Assembly (NCBI RefSeq): GCF_000236565.1
Contig: NZ_AHAM01000223.1
Coordinates: forward strand, 1-44,272
Direction of reading: 5' to 3'
Length of the DNA stretch: 44,272 nt
Source of the DNA: Mesorhizobium alhagi CCNWXJ12-2
GTDB lineage: Bacteria; Pseudomonadota; Alphaproteobacteria; Rhizobiales; Rhizobiaceae
Part shown: positions 16,715 through 25,019 of the stretch, piece after piece
Layout of the letters: each line of letters opens with the position of its first letter
Position numbering within the stretch: position 1 is the first letter of the stretch
Translations under genes and position numbers: made by a program
Notes under the pieces: generated by a model
What the model was told of the DNA's origin: nothing
What the model saw: only the letters and a program-made list of their open reading frames with translations
Databases searched by the model: none

Positions 16715-18535
16715 ATGATGGACCGTGTGCTGGACAGCCAATGGCCGCCGGTCAGCGACCAGCACAACTCCGCCGTCCAGGAGTTCATCGGGCTTTCCGA
16801 CATAACGGAGTTTCTAAGGCGTTATCTGCGCTCGATCGCGGGGTGTGTCCTCGTCGCGCTCGGGCTGGCGTGGTTCTACAACGCCACCACCTATCCGGTC
16901 TTTACCGCCACGACGCAGATCCTGATCGAGCCGAAACTGCCACAGCTGCTGCAGCAGCAGGCGGCGGAAGTGAACCTGTCGCTCGATACGGCGCAGGTGG
17001 AAAGCCAGATCGCCGTGATGCAGTCGGAAAAGATTGCGGCGATGGTCATCGACCAGCTCGATCTCATCGACGACCCAAGTTTCAACCGACCTCATGCGCC
17101 CACGATCGGCGACCGGTTTCGCAAATTGAAGATGATCGTGTTCGAGACATTCGGGCTGGACGGGGCGTGGGCTTCCCGGATCGAAGCTCTTCTTCCCGCA
17201 AGCGCGTCGGCCACGCCTCCAAAACCATTGACTGAATTCGAACGCAGCCGGCGCACCATGGAGATTTTCCAAGCGGGCCTCGACGTGAGGCGGGTCGGGG
17301 TGTCCTACGCGATTAACATATCCTTTCTTTCGCTCGATCCCGAAGCCGCCGCAAAGATCGCAAACGCCACCTCCGAGGCCTTCGTGCGCGAACAGATCGA
17401 GACCAAGGCCGAGGCCGCCAAGCAGGGCGGCGCCTGGCTCGAAAAACGTCTGAAGGAGTTGCGCACCCAGATGAATGCGGCAACCCAGGAAGCGCAGGAA
17501 TTCCGTTCAAGGCACGACTACAGTGTTGGCGTGGGCGATGATCCGCCAGCCGAGGGCGAGGAACAAACGCCAACGCTGGAAGAACTCGAAGTGACTGCCG
17601 ACACCTACCGGAAGATGTACGAGAGCTTCCTGCATGCCTACACGAATTCCGTCAGCCAGCAGTCCTATCCAGTCGCCGACGCGCGCGTGATCACGGCGGC
17701 GACCGCGCCGCTCTACCCCAGTGCGCCGCGGCCGAAGCTCGTGCTGGCCTTCGGCGCGATCGCGGGCATCATGGCGGGTGTCGGATTGGCGTTCCTGCGC
17801 CACACTTTCGACTGGACCGTAAGGTCGCCGCGACAGATCAGCGAACAGCTGGGCCTTGATTGCATCGGCGAGTTGCCGCCGGCCAGGAGGCAATGGCCGC
17901 GCCGCCCCGACGAGGTGGCAAGCGCGCCGCAGTCGCGCTTCAGCCACGCCGTGAGACGGGCCAAGACCGCCATCAGCCTCTCCGAAACCGTCCACCCGAT
18001 AAGGTGGCTGGGGGTCACCGCCGCCAAACATGGCGATATGAAAACCGAATTCGCCAGCAATCTGGCGACGCTCTACGCGACGTCAGGCCTGCGCACGCTG
18101 GTCATCGACGCTGACCTCCACCGCCCCGAACTGACGGCGAGATTGCTCGGGCCGGAAAGTTTCGACGAGGAGCGTTCGAAATGCATGGACCCCATCAGCG
18201 TCAACATCATCACCGCGCCTGGTCGCCCGTTCGACATCTTGCCGGTCTGGGTGGTGCGAGCAAAGAACCTTCTGGCCCCACGCTCCCTGCAAGCGCTCCT
18301 TTCCGACCTCGACTCCTATGACATCGTCATTGTCGACCTTCCCACCCTGGCCAATGGCTCCGACGGCCTGGCCGCCGGATCCGTGCTCGACGGCGTCGTC
18401 ATGGCCGCCGAGTGGGGCAGGACCCAGATCGACACGCTGCGCGAACTCGCCAGCACGGTCAAGGCAAGCAGGACCACCATCATAGGCGTGCTGCTCACCA
18501 ACGTTCGCGCCGCCCCGGCCAAACGGCGCGCCTAG
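16715..18535 (+). CDS. Wzz/GumC/ExoP-like polysaccharide co-polymerase with degenerate ATPase domain
   Basis: This 606-residue inner-membrane protein is expected to control chain length and export in Wzy-type polysaccharide synthesis. Residues about 39-57 and 341-361 are membrane segments that flank a periplasmic Wzz/GumC region with a coiled coil near 225-270. The C-terminal part resembles a BY-kinase or MinD-like ATPase: HGDMKTE (439-445) stands where GEGKST is usual, followed by IDADLHRPE (464-472) and DIVIVDLP (536-543). The Walker A Lys is kept but the surrounding Gly/Ser/Thr are changed, and the usual Tyr-rich tail is absent (ends KRRA). Start is the ATG at 16715 (or 16718) after GCGGGGG; the TTG at 16676 has no spacing for a ribosome site. 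Confidence 0.88.
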   Translation: MMDRVLDSQWPPVSDQHNSAVQEFIGLSDITEFLRRYLRSIAGCVLVALGLAWFYNATTYPVFTATTQILIEPKLPQLLQQQAAEVNLSLDTAQVESQIAVMQSEKIAAMVIDQLDLIDDPSFNRPHAPTIGDRFRKLKMIVFETFGLDGAWASRIEALLPASASATPPKPLTEFERSRRTMEIFQAGLDVRRVGVSYAINISFLSLDPEAAAKIANATSEAFVREQIETKAEAAKQGGAWLEKRLKELRTQMNAATQEAQEFRSRHDYSVGVGDDPPAEGEEQTPTLEELEVTADTYRKMYESFLHAYTNSVSQQSYPVADARVITAATAPLYPSAPRPKLVLAFGAIAGIMAGVGLAFLRHTFDWTVRSPRQISEQLGLDCIGELPPARRQWPRRPDEVASAPQSRFSHAVRRAKTAISLSETVHPIRWLGVTAAKHGDMKTEFASNLATLYATSGLRTLVIDADLHRPELTARLLGPESFDEERSKCMDPISVNIITAPGRPFDILPVWVVRAKNLLAPRSLQALLSDLDSYDIVIVDLPTLANGSDGLAAGSVLDGVVMAAEWGRTQIDTLRELASTVKASRTTIIGVLLTNVRAAPAKRRA

Positions 18536-18558
18536 GCGGCTCGTCATTGCGGGTAGAC

Positions 18559-18580
18559 CCCTAATGCCTTGGGATTAGGG
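18559..18580 (+). terminator. 7-bp hairpin after the co-polymerase gene
   Basis: CCCTAAT (18559-18565) pairs with ATTAGGG (18574-18580) around an 8-base loop, 24 bases after the co-polymerase stop and about 100 bases before the ExoY-like start. It could be a terminator or attenuator between the two genes, or an operator palindrome. There is no T-run. A second small repeat (AACG-GTAG-CGTT) follows at about 18592-18603. Confidence 0.45.
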
Positions 18581-18682
18581 TGTAGCCTTCCAACGGTAGC
18601 GTTACAACCTTTGCCTTTCTTGCCAAGTAGCGCCCGAGCTTGGGATGGTGTGCGTAAAGGCGCAACGTGAACAAGCAATGCC

Positions 18683-19516
18683 ATGACCATGGATGCCTTC
18701 GAGAATCGGCCCCTGCACCTTGGCTCATGGCTCGGTGCTCCGTCCCCCGTGGATGTGCAGCACCAGAGCGCTCCCTCACTGGATGGGTCAGCGACCTTGC
18801 AGCAAGGATTTCCGGCCGTTTCCCAGATCGCTGTATCCGACGCCGTTTCGGAGCCTGGCAAACCGTCGCCGGCCCAGAACGCTGGAACCTATTTCGAACC
18901 GCCCCTTGGCGGTCGGTCCAAGCGGGTGGCCGATGTGCTCATCGCCGCCACCGCCTTGGTCCTTGCGGCGCCGGTGATGCTTATGGTGGCGCTGCTGATC
19001 AGGATGACGCTTGGCGGACCGACAGTGTTTTCCCACACCCGCGTCGGCTTCCGCGGAAAGCCGTTCAACTGCTACAAGTTCCGTTCGATGGTAAGCAATT
19101 CCGACGAGGTGCTGAGCAAGCACTTGGCCAACAATCCCGATGCCGCAAGGGAATGGGACGAATGCAGGAAGCTGCGGAATGATCCGCGCGTAACGCTGCT
19201 GGGGCAGATGATCAGGAAATCGAGCCTGGACGAGTTGCCGCAACTGTTCAACGTCCTGCGCGGCGAGATGAGCTGCGTTGGACCTCGACCGATCGTCCAG
19301 GACGAACTCTGTCGCTACGGGTCCCATGTGGGCGAGTACCTTCAGGTCAGGCCCGGCCTGACCGGCCTGTGGCAGGTGTCGGGACGAAGCAGCGCCGACT
19401 ATGCCGAGCGCGTGTCGCTCGACAGCCACTATGTGCGCAACTGGTCGCCGTGGCTGGACCTTGTCATCTTGTTGCGGACGGTGATTGCGGTCATGCGTGT
19501 CGACCGAGCCTCATAG
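18683..19516 (+). CDS. exoY: ExoY-type undecaprenyl-phosphate sugar transferase
   Basis: This 277-residue membrane enzyme of the bacterial sugar transferase family should start repeat-unit synthesis by placing the first sugar phosphate on undecaprenyl phosphate at the inner membrane. Residues 1-70 are variable, one membrane segment lies at about 92-112, and the cytoplasmic catalytic region carries KFRSMV, RKSSLDELPQLFNVL, GEMSCVGPRP and RPGLTGLWQVSGR, all hallmarks of the family. It lacks the multi-membrane N-terminal half of WbaP-type enzymes, as ExoY does. It follows the co-polymerase gene by 147 bases on the same strand and converges on the small membrane-protein gene. Galactose is the substrate of ExoY in Sinorhizobium; the sugar here is unknown. 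Confidence 0.9.
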   Translation: MTMDAFENRPLHLGSWLGAPSPVDVQHQSAPSLDGSATLQQGFPAVSQIAVSDAVSEPGKPSPAQNAGTYFEPPLGGRSKRVADVLIAATALVLAAPVMLMVALLIRMTLGGPTVFSHTRVGFRGKPFNCYKFRSMVSNSDEVLSKHLANNPDAAREWDECRKLRNDPRVTLLGQMIRKSSLDELPQLFNVLRGEMSCVGPRPIVQDELCRYGSHVGEYLQVRPGLTGLWQVSGRSSADYAERVSLDSHYVRNWSPWLDLVILLRTVIAVMRVDRAS

Positions 19517-19527
19517 GGTTGGCCCGC

Positions 19528-19872
19528 TCACCTCCTGGTTTCGGCGTGGCGCCGCCAGGCGATCGCCAGCCAAACCCCGATAATGTATCCCGATTGAAGC
19601 GCAAGGATCAAAATCACCAGGGAAGAGAAGGCCACGGAGGGGGACAGGCCCAAGCCGTTCCAGGCCAGGATCGCCAGAGTCATCACCGTGGTCCCGGCGA
19701 TGAGGGCCGCCGCCTTGTAGCGCAGGCCCAACAGGACACCTGCGGCCGCCACGGCCAATACGCCTATCAGCACTAAAATCTCCAGACGCCCGCGGACGCC
19801 CCCAACAGTCCCCGTGAGACTTCTAAAGGGATTCGCTTGAAAATTTAACTGGAAATCGTGCGCGGCGACCAT
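19528..19872 (-). CDS. Small membrane protein in the exopolysaccharide locus
   Basis: This 114-residue protein has three likely membrane segments, at about 31-51 (EILVLIGVLAVAAAGVLLGL), 54-71 and 80-106, and a short basic tail (RRHAETRR). It lies 61 bases after the ExoF-like gene on the same strand and so is probably the last gene of the GT2-exoF operon. I do not recognise the family. A role with the polysaccharide machinery is inferred only from position. Confidence 0.65.
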   Translation of the reverse strand: MVAAHDFQLNFQANPFRSLTGTVGGVRGRLEILVLIGVLAVAAAGVLLGLRYKAAALIAGTTVMTLAILAWNGLGLSPSVAFSSLVILILALQSGYIIGVWLAIAWRRHAETRR

Positions 19873-19933
19873 CTGTCAACAGGCGCCGCGTCGGAAAATG
19901 AGTGGGAAGGCTCTTTTTTGCGTGAGAGCGCTG

Positions 19934-21313
19934 TCAGTTCGTGCCCGCGGCGTCCAGCGCCGCGGCCGGCGTGGTCTCGGGCCGCGTCAAACCAGAGGCG
20001 GCCGGGTGAGCGGCGGAAATCGTGGACTGCGGCAAGGGAATTTCGATCTTGACGGAGTCGCCCGGTTCGATCGGGGTTGTTTCGTCGGCAATGAATTCGG
20101 TCGTGCCGCCGCCTGTCGTGCGCACGATCTTGTAGACGGGCTGTGCCCTCTCGGAGCGGCTCCTCATGGCCAGCAGCGCCGGAGCCGTGATCTCCGACTC
20201 ATGGAGCAACTGCACGGCCGTGTCGGCCTTCCGGTTGATCTCGTTCAGCTGCGTTTGCGTTTCGCGCAGCGTTTCCGCCACCTCATTGGCTCGCCGGTTG
20301 CGCAGCTCGAGAATCGAAATATCGGTTCTGCTGATCTCCTGGCGCGCGCGCAGAAGCGAGGTTTCCGCCGCCAGCCTTTCGCTCTGGATCTGGGCCAGGG
20401 TGCGTTCCAGCGACAGTTCCCTGGGCGCAACGGCGAGGCCCTTTTGGACCAGCGACGAAACGCCGGACAATTCCTTCGTGACGAGTTCGATCTGCTTGTC
20501 GTGGAAGGTAAGCTGGGTTTTGAGCGACGCGAATTCCTTCTCGAGAAACTCCCGCAATTCGCTGAGCGCGCGCAGCTGTGTTCTCAACCCGTCGGTGCGG
20601 GCGTCGAAGATCAGACGTTCCTGTTGCATCAACAGCGCGACCGAGCCCTCGGCGCTGCGTTCCGTCAGCGCGGCGGGAAAGCTGATCTGTTTGCTGTCTG
20701 CCAGTTCCGCCTCCAACCGTGCCTTGCGGGCCAGAAGACTGATGTGATTGAGTTCGAGAAGGCCAACGTCGCCGCGCCCCGCGATCACCTCGCGCTCCAG
20801 CCGGGAAATGTTCTCTTCGCGGGTCCGCAGTCCGCCCGCTATGCCGATTGCCTGCAGGACCGTCAGGCCTGGCCGGTAAGGGAATTCGCCTGGTTGCGTG
20901 ACATGGCCGACTATGTAAAAGGGCCTGAACTGAACGATGTCCACGGCAACGTCGGGCTTGCGCCCGAGACCCATCTCCTGCATCAGGCGGTCAGCAATCG
21001 CGCGGGCGAGGTCGCCGGGGGCTGTTCCTTGCGCCCGGACCTGGCCGGCGAAGGGAAGGAACAGCGAACCGTCCGCGCCAACGACAAATTCGTCATTCAG
21101 CGCGGTCCATTCAAAGATCACGTCGCGCGATGGCCGCCATTCGTAGATCTTGAGCCGGACCTTGTCTTGTGGGCCTAGAAGATATTCGGCCGCCGGCAGC
21201 GGGTCAGGGTGCGCCCCCACCACGAGTGAAACGGCGCCGATCAGGGCCAGACGTTTCAGCACGGTCAAACGACCCTTCCTGGGACGGGCTGGTGCGGACA
21301 ATTTCGCCATCAT
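19934..21313 (-). CDS. exoF: ExoF-type polysaccharide export protein (OPX/Wza-like) with coiled coil
   Basis: This 459-residue periplasmic or outer-membrane export protein has a signal sequence at about 1-42 (LALIGAVSLVVG, cleavage near PLPAAE), a polysaccharide-export domain beginning YLLGPQDKVRLKIYEW, and an SLBB-like part with FRPFYIVGHVTQPGEFPYRP (about 129-148) and GLTVLQAIGIAGG. It is followed by a long coiled coil at about 165-385 and a Thr/Pro/Ala-rich tail. The layout matches Sinorhizobium ExoF. The ATG at 21313 after GCGGGTG is preferred; the GTG at 21322 is an alternative. The GT2 gene ends about 12 bases upstream. It should pair with the co-polymerase at 16715 to move polymer across the envelope. 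Confidence 0.88.
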   Translation of the reverse strand: MMAKLSAPARPRKGRLTVLKRLALIGAVSLVVGAHPDPLPAAEYLLGPQDKVRLKIYEWRPSRDVIFEWTALNDEFVVGADGSLFLPFAGQVRAQGTAPGDLARAIADRLMQEMGLGRKPDVAVDIVQFRPFYIVGHVTQPGEFPYRPGLTVLQAIGIAGGLRTREENISRLEREVIAGRGDVGLLELNHISLLARKARLEAELADSKQISFPAALTERSAEGSVALLMQQERLIFDARTDGLRTQLRALSELREFLEKEFASLKTQLTFHDKQIELVTKELSGVSSLVQKGLAVAPRELSLERTLAQIQSERLAAETSLLRARQEISRTDISILELRNRRANEVAETLRETQTQLNEINRKADTAVQLLHESEITAPALLAMRSRSERAQPVYKIVRTTGGGTTEFIADETTPIEPGDSVKIEIPLPQSTISAAHPAASGLTRPETTPAAALDAAGTN

Positions 21314-21325
21314 CACATGCACCCG

Positions 21326-22198
21326 CTAGATCTTGAGGATGTATTCAGGCTCGATGCGCCCGCTGAGCACGTGCACCATGGCCAGCAGATTGCCGCGCAG
21401 CCGGCCGCGGCGGTCGATGTAGGATTCAGGCCAGAGGCTGCGGGCCAGATTGGCAATGACGTTGCGGCCCATCAGCGGCAGCGCGAAGCTCGCCGGGACC
21501 GACCCCTTCAAGATCAAATAGACCGGATTGGCGACCTGCGAATAGCCGAACCTCTTGCCGCTTACCCGTCCGGCCTTGATACCCAGGTGGACGCCTGTGA
21601 TGGCGGTGACGCAGACCACGCGCCCGCGAGATCGCAACTGGCTGGTGAAGTCGATATCTTCCTGCCAGCCATACAGCACAAGGCGTTCGTCGAAGCGCAG
21701 TGCCCCGACAAGACAGGCACGGATCGACATATTGCAGCCGTAAGCCCCGACATGATCGACCACCTGCGCCTGGTCGGGCTCCTCGTCCTGCGAGGCGCCG
21801 AGCGCCGTGGCCGCATCGTCCCAGGTCAGGCCGGCGTTGCTGGCCCCATCCCTGATCACCCGGCCCATGACCACCGCCCAGTCGTCACGGATGGCAAAGG
21901 ACCTTTCGACGAGCTCGAGATAGTCGTCGGCAGGCACGAAATCGTCGTCGAAGAAGGTGATGATCTCGAAGCGGCCGAGCGCCGGCGCCATTGCGGCGTT
22001 GCGTTGCGCCGCAAGACCGCGGCTGCCCAGGGCGAGCGAGATCGGAAAGGGCGAGGTTTCGGGCAGATCCACGTGCGATGCGTCCGGCGCCGACACGATG
22101 ACCTCATCGGGCAGCCTTGACTGGCGGGCCAGATGCGCAAGCAGGCGCAGCACCTGCCCGGGGCGGCCGAGTGTGGGAATGATCAAGGCGAGTTTCAT
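21326..22198 (-). CDS. Family 2 glycosyltransferase
   Basis: This 290-residue GT-A enzyme begins LALIIPTLGRPGQVLRLL, has the metal-binding DDD motif at 84-86 (TFFDDDFVPADD) and an acceptor-side motif GWQEDIDFTSQL, as in inverting GT2 enzymes. It should add one sugar to the lipid-linked repeat unit at the cytoplasmic face of the membrane. The ATG at 22198 is chosen because the GT-A fold starts there. The frame is open further upstream (to 22477) but that part overlaps the divergent promoter region and is not protein-like. It is the first gene of the operon with exoF. Confidence 0.88.
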   Translation of the reverse strand: MKLALIIPTLGRPGQVLRLLAHLARQSRLPDEVIVSAPDASHVDLPETSPFPISLALGSRGLAAQRNAAMAPALGRFEIITFFDDDFVPADDYLELVERSFAIRDDWAVVMGRVIRDGASNAGLTWDDAATALGASQDEEPDQAQVVDHVGAYGCNMSIRACLVGALRFDERLVLYGWQEDIDFTSQLRSRGRVVCVTAITGVHLGIKAGRVSGKRFGYSQVANPVYLILKGSVPASFALPLMGRNVIANLARSLWPESYIDRRGRLRGNLLAMVHVLSGRIEPEYILKI

Positions 22199-22467
22199 CA
22201 AGGCTCCGTCCTGCAGCAAGGAGCCTAGCCCCGCGCACAACGCCGGGCAGCCTGCAAAAAAGGAGGCCGGGGGGCACCTACCCATCGCCCTTGGCACCGG
22301 CTTTGGGAGTAACCGTTGCATCGCGCGGGCGTAGCGGCACAGCCTTTGGGATGAGCCCTTCGCGCAGGCGCCGCCACTCCTACCCGATCGGACAGCTTGT
22401 TGGCCCATGGCCCCGATCCGAAACTGGCAACAGCGCTGGGGCCTCAAGGGGGACCCGATCAGGCGCG

Positions 22468-23691
22468 ATGAGGACATTCGCCATGCGCCATGAACGGATC
22501 GACGCCGGACCGACGACCCTTTCGACCAAATTGCCGGAAATTGCGGCCGGCCGCGATGCGGCCATAGCGGTTGTGCATGACTGGTGTCCGACCTTTCGCG
22601 GCGGCGAACGCGTGCTCGCGCAAATCTGCAAGCAGTTCCCGAAGGCGGAAATCTTCACGCTCTTCGACTTCCTGCCCGCCGAGATCAAGGAGCAATATTT
22701 CAAGGATGTGGAATTCCATGCGTCCCCGGCCAACCGGATCCCGATGGTGCACAAATTCTACCGGTCGCTCTTCTTCTTCTGCCCCTTCCTGATCGAACAG
22801 TTCGACGTCACCGGCTACGACGCGGTTATATCCTCTTCGGCCGCCTTTTCGCGCGGCGTGATCACCAGGCCGGATCAGCCGCATCTGTGTTATGTGCACA
22901 GTCCCGTCCGCTACGCCTGGGACGAGCAGTTTTCCTATCTTCAGCAGGGCAAACTGGGCTTTGGCCCGAAGGGAATGCTCTACCGCTACATGCTGCATCG
23001 CCTGAGGACGTGGGACACCAGGACCGCGCATGGTCCAGACCTGATGCTGGCCAACTCGAACTATGTCCGCTCCCGCATCCAGCACATATACGGGCGCGAC
23101 GCCCGCGTGGTTTACCCGCCGGTCGCCCTGGACGAGTTGCCGTGCGTGGAGGACAAGGACGACTATTACGTTTCGGCATCCTTCCTTGCGCCCTATAAGC
23201 GCACCGATCTTGTCATCCAGGCGTTCAACGAAATGCCGTCCCGGCGGCTGATCGTCGTTGGCGAAGGCCAGCAATCCGCCAGCCTGCGAGCCCTGGCCGG
23301 CCCGAACATCACCTTCTCGGGCTTCCTGCCCCGGAAGGCGTATGTGGACACGCTGGCGCGGGCCAAGGCGATGGTCTTTGCCGGCTGCGAGGATTTTGGC
23401 ATAGCGCTGGCCGAGGCCCAGGCCTGCGGAACGCCGCTGATCGCCTTTGGCCGCGGCGGCGCGGCCGACATCGTGCAGCGCCTGGGATCGTCTCCCAGCC
23501 CGACGGGAGTGCTGTTTAAGGCGCAGACGGTCGATCACATCAAGGCGGCGGTCGACCGGTTCGCCGAAAGCGGCGATATGATAACGCCCCGCGCCTGCGC
23601 CCAGAATGCCAGGCGGTTTTCCGAGGAGAACTTCGATCGGGCGATCCTGGAATCCTTCGAGGCCGTCCAGGCAATCCACACCGTCACGTGA
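22468..23691 (+). CDS. Family 4 glycosyltransferase (WbaZ-like)
   Basis: This 407-residue GT-B enzyme has the N-terminal motif HDWCPTFRGGERVL (37-50), a central SPVRYAWDEQF block and the GT4 EX7E motif EDFGIALAE (308-316). It should transfer a sugar from a nucleotide donor with retention. The ATG at 22468 is preferred; 22483 is possible. It is divergent from the GT2 gene (269 bases between starts), and its last 8 bases overlap the end of the converging GT4 gene. Its length is complete for the family. Confidence 0.88.
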   Translation: MRTFAMRHERIDAGPTTLSTKLPEIAAGRDAAIAVVHDWCPTFRGGERVLAQICKQFPKAEIFTLFDFLPAEIKEQYFKDVEFHASPANRIPMVHKFYRSLFFFCPFLIEQFDVTGYDAVISSSAAFSRGVITRPDQPHLCYVHSPVRYAWDEQFSYLQQGKLGFGPKGMLYRYMLHRLRTWDTRTAHGPDLMLANSNYVRSRIQHIYGRDARVVYPPVALDELPCVEDKDDYYVSASFLAPYKRTDLVIQAFNEMPSRRLIVVGEGQQSASLRALAGPNITFSGFLPRKAYVDTLARAKAMVFAGCEDFGIALAEAQACGTPLIAFGRGGAADIVQRLGSSPSPTGVLFKAQTVDHIKAAVDRFAESGDMITPRACAQNARRFSEENFDRAILESFEAVQAIHTVT

Positions 23692-24808
23692 GTTCCAGCT
23701 CCCGTCCAGCTGCGGCGCGAACGCCGTCGGCCGCGGCCATCGCCTCCAGATAGCGTAACGCCGTACGCCTCCAGCTGAATCTGGAAGCCCTTGCCCGGCC
23801 TTTGCCGATCATCTCCAGGCGCAGGTCGGGCGAGCCGTGCAACCGCATGAAGCTGTCGAACCATGCATCGGGATTATCGGGCGGGGCGAAGAGCGCCGCG
23901 CCGCCGCAGATTTCAGGCAGGCTCGCGCGGTCGGAAACGACGACCGGACAGCCGATCGCCATCGCCTCCAGAGCGGGAAGACCAAATCCTTCGGTCAGGG
24001 ACGGGAATGCCAGGCACATCGAGTCCCGCAGCAGAGCCGCCAGTTGGCTGTCTGGAATGCGTCCGAGCCAATGGACGTTTGCCGCTTCGGCACGTGACCG
24101 GCCGGACCTGAAAACGCGCGGATCCGACATGCCGACGATCGCGATCCTGAGTCCGGCGCGGCCGAGACGATCGGCCATGTCCAATATGAACCCCGCATTC
24201 TTGTGGGGCGCTGCGCTGCCGATCATCACAATGGTGTCGCGCGAGGCCGCCAGCCGCGTCTCGGCCGAGTGCTCGGGCTTCCACCGCAACGCATGCTCAT
24301 GGCCGTTCGGCGCCAGGAAAAGCCTGCCTGCCGGGGCGATTTTGTGGCGGATCATCTCCTCCAGAGAATAGGACGACACCGTCGAGACGCTCCAGGCCGC
24401 GCGTCCCACAGCAGGCAGCAGCACGCGATAAAGGCCGCGAAACGCCAGCGAGTAACTCTGCGGCGCATTCCAGACGTTGGCGTCATGGATGCATACGATC
24501 TGCTTGCGCGCGGCGATCGGCCCGGTGTTGCACAGGCTGAGCAGGCCGGTCCCCTTCGGCCTGGCGGCAAGCGCCACCTGCTCCCAGGCATGGCCGCCGA
24601 GGCGGCCGACCTGCCGGATTTCGATCGCTTTGAGTTCAAGGCTTTCAGCACCAGGCGGAACCAGCAGTTCCACCTCCAGGCCCCGCGCAAGCAGCGTCTG
24701 CTCGGCAATCCAGCAATCGAGCGCGCGCACCGTTTCGCGTGCATAGCGCTGGACGCCGGTCGTCGGCTGGGAAAGGAACCGCCCGTTGATCGCCCAGCGC
24801 CTTGCCAT
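23684..24808 (-). CDS. Family 4 glycosyltransferase
   Basis: This 374-residue GT-B enzyme opens with RRWAINGRFLSQPTTGVQRY, where a Gly-rich loop precedes the first helix, and has the retaining GT4 motif EGFGLPALE at about 273-281. The start at 24808 has GAGGG about 8 bases upstream; a TTG at 24844 lacks a ribosome site and lies in a palindrome. It is similar to the 25020-26291 product (both have TGVxRYAxE, then HALRW and EGFGLPA), so the two are paralogues transcribed divergently from a 211-base region. It probably adds a sugar to the same polysaccharide. Confidence 0.88.
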   Translation of the reverse strand: MARRWAINGRFLSQPTTGVQRYARETVRALDCWIAEQTLLARGLEVELLVPPGAESLELKAIEIRQVGRLGGHAWEQVALAARPKGTGLLSLCNTGPIAARKQIVCIHDANVWNAPQSYSLAFRGLYRVLLPAVGRAAWSVSTVSSYSLEEMIRHKIAPAGRLFLAPNGHEHALRWKPEHSAETRLAASRDTIVMIGSAAPHKNAGFILDMADRLGRAGLRIAIVGMSDPRVFRSGRSRAEAANVHWLGRIPDSQLAALLRDSMCLAFPSLTEGFGLPALEAMAIGCPVVVSDRASLPEICGGAALFAPPDNPDAWFDSFMRLHGSPDLRLEMIGKGRARASRFSWRRTALRYLEAMAAADGVRAAAGRELELT

Positions 24809-24828
24809 GATTGTGCCCTCGAGCTTGA

Positions 24829-24843
24829 TGCGCAATTTGCGCA
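24829..24843. promoter_or_regulatory. Palindrome TGCGCAA-T-TTGCGCA in divergent promoter region
   Basis: A perfect 7-bp inverted repeat with a one-base centre lies 21-35 bases upstream of the - strand GT4 start, inside the 211-base region shared with the divergent + strand GT4. It is a candidate operator. The same 13-base core also occurs inside the neighbouring coding sequence at 25301-25313, which weakens a purely regulatory reading. Confidence 0.3.
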
Positions 24844-25019
24844 AAGCTTAGTGTGAATGCGCAAGTCGTGCTGGTCATCACGGCCATTCGGTCAGAACTG
24901 GCCGTGTGCATCATCCGGCATCGCGAGAAAGGGTAGGGTGCTACCTCAAACGTGTGAAGGTCGCGCATCGAGCCCTGGTGCTAATCTTTGTTGGGGAGAG
25001 CTGACGGGAAGCTGAAAGC

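Noticed and set aside
22459-23679. 406-codon - strand open frame opposite the GT4 gene
   Set aside because: It is antisense to a recognisable glycosyltransferase and has no domain of its own.
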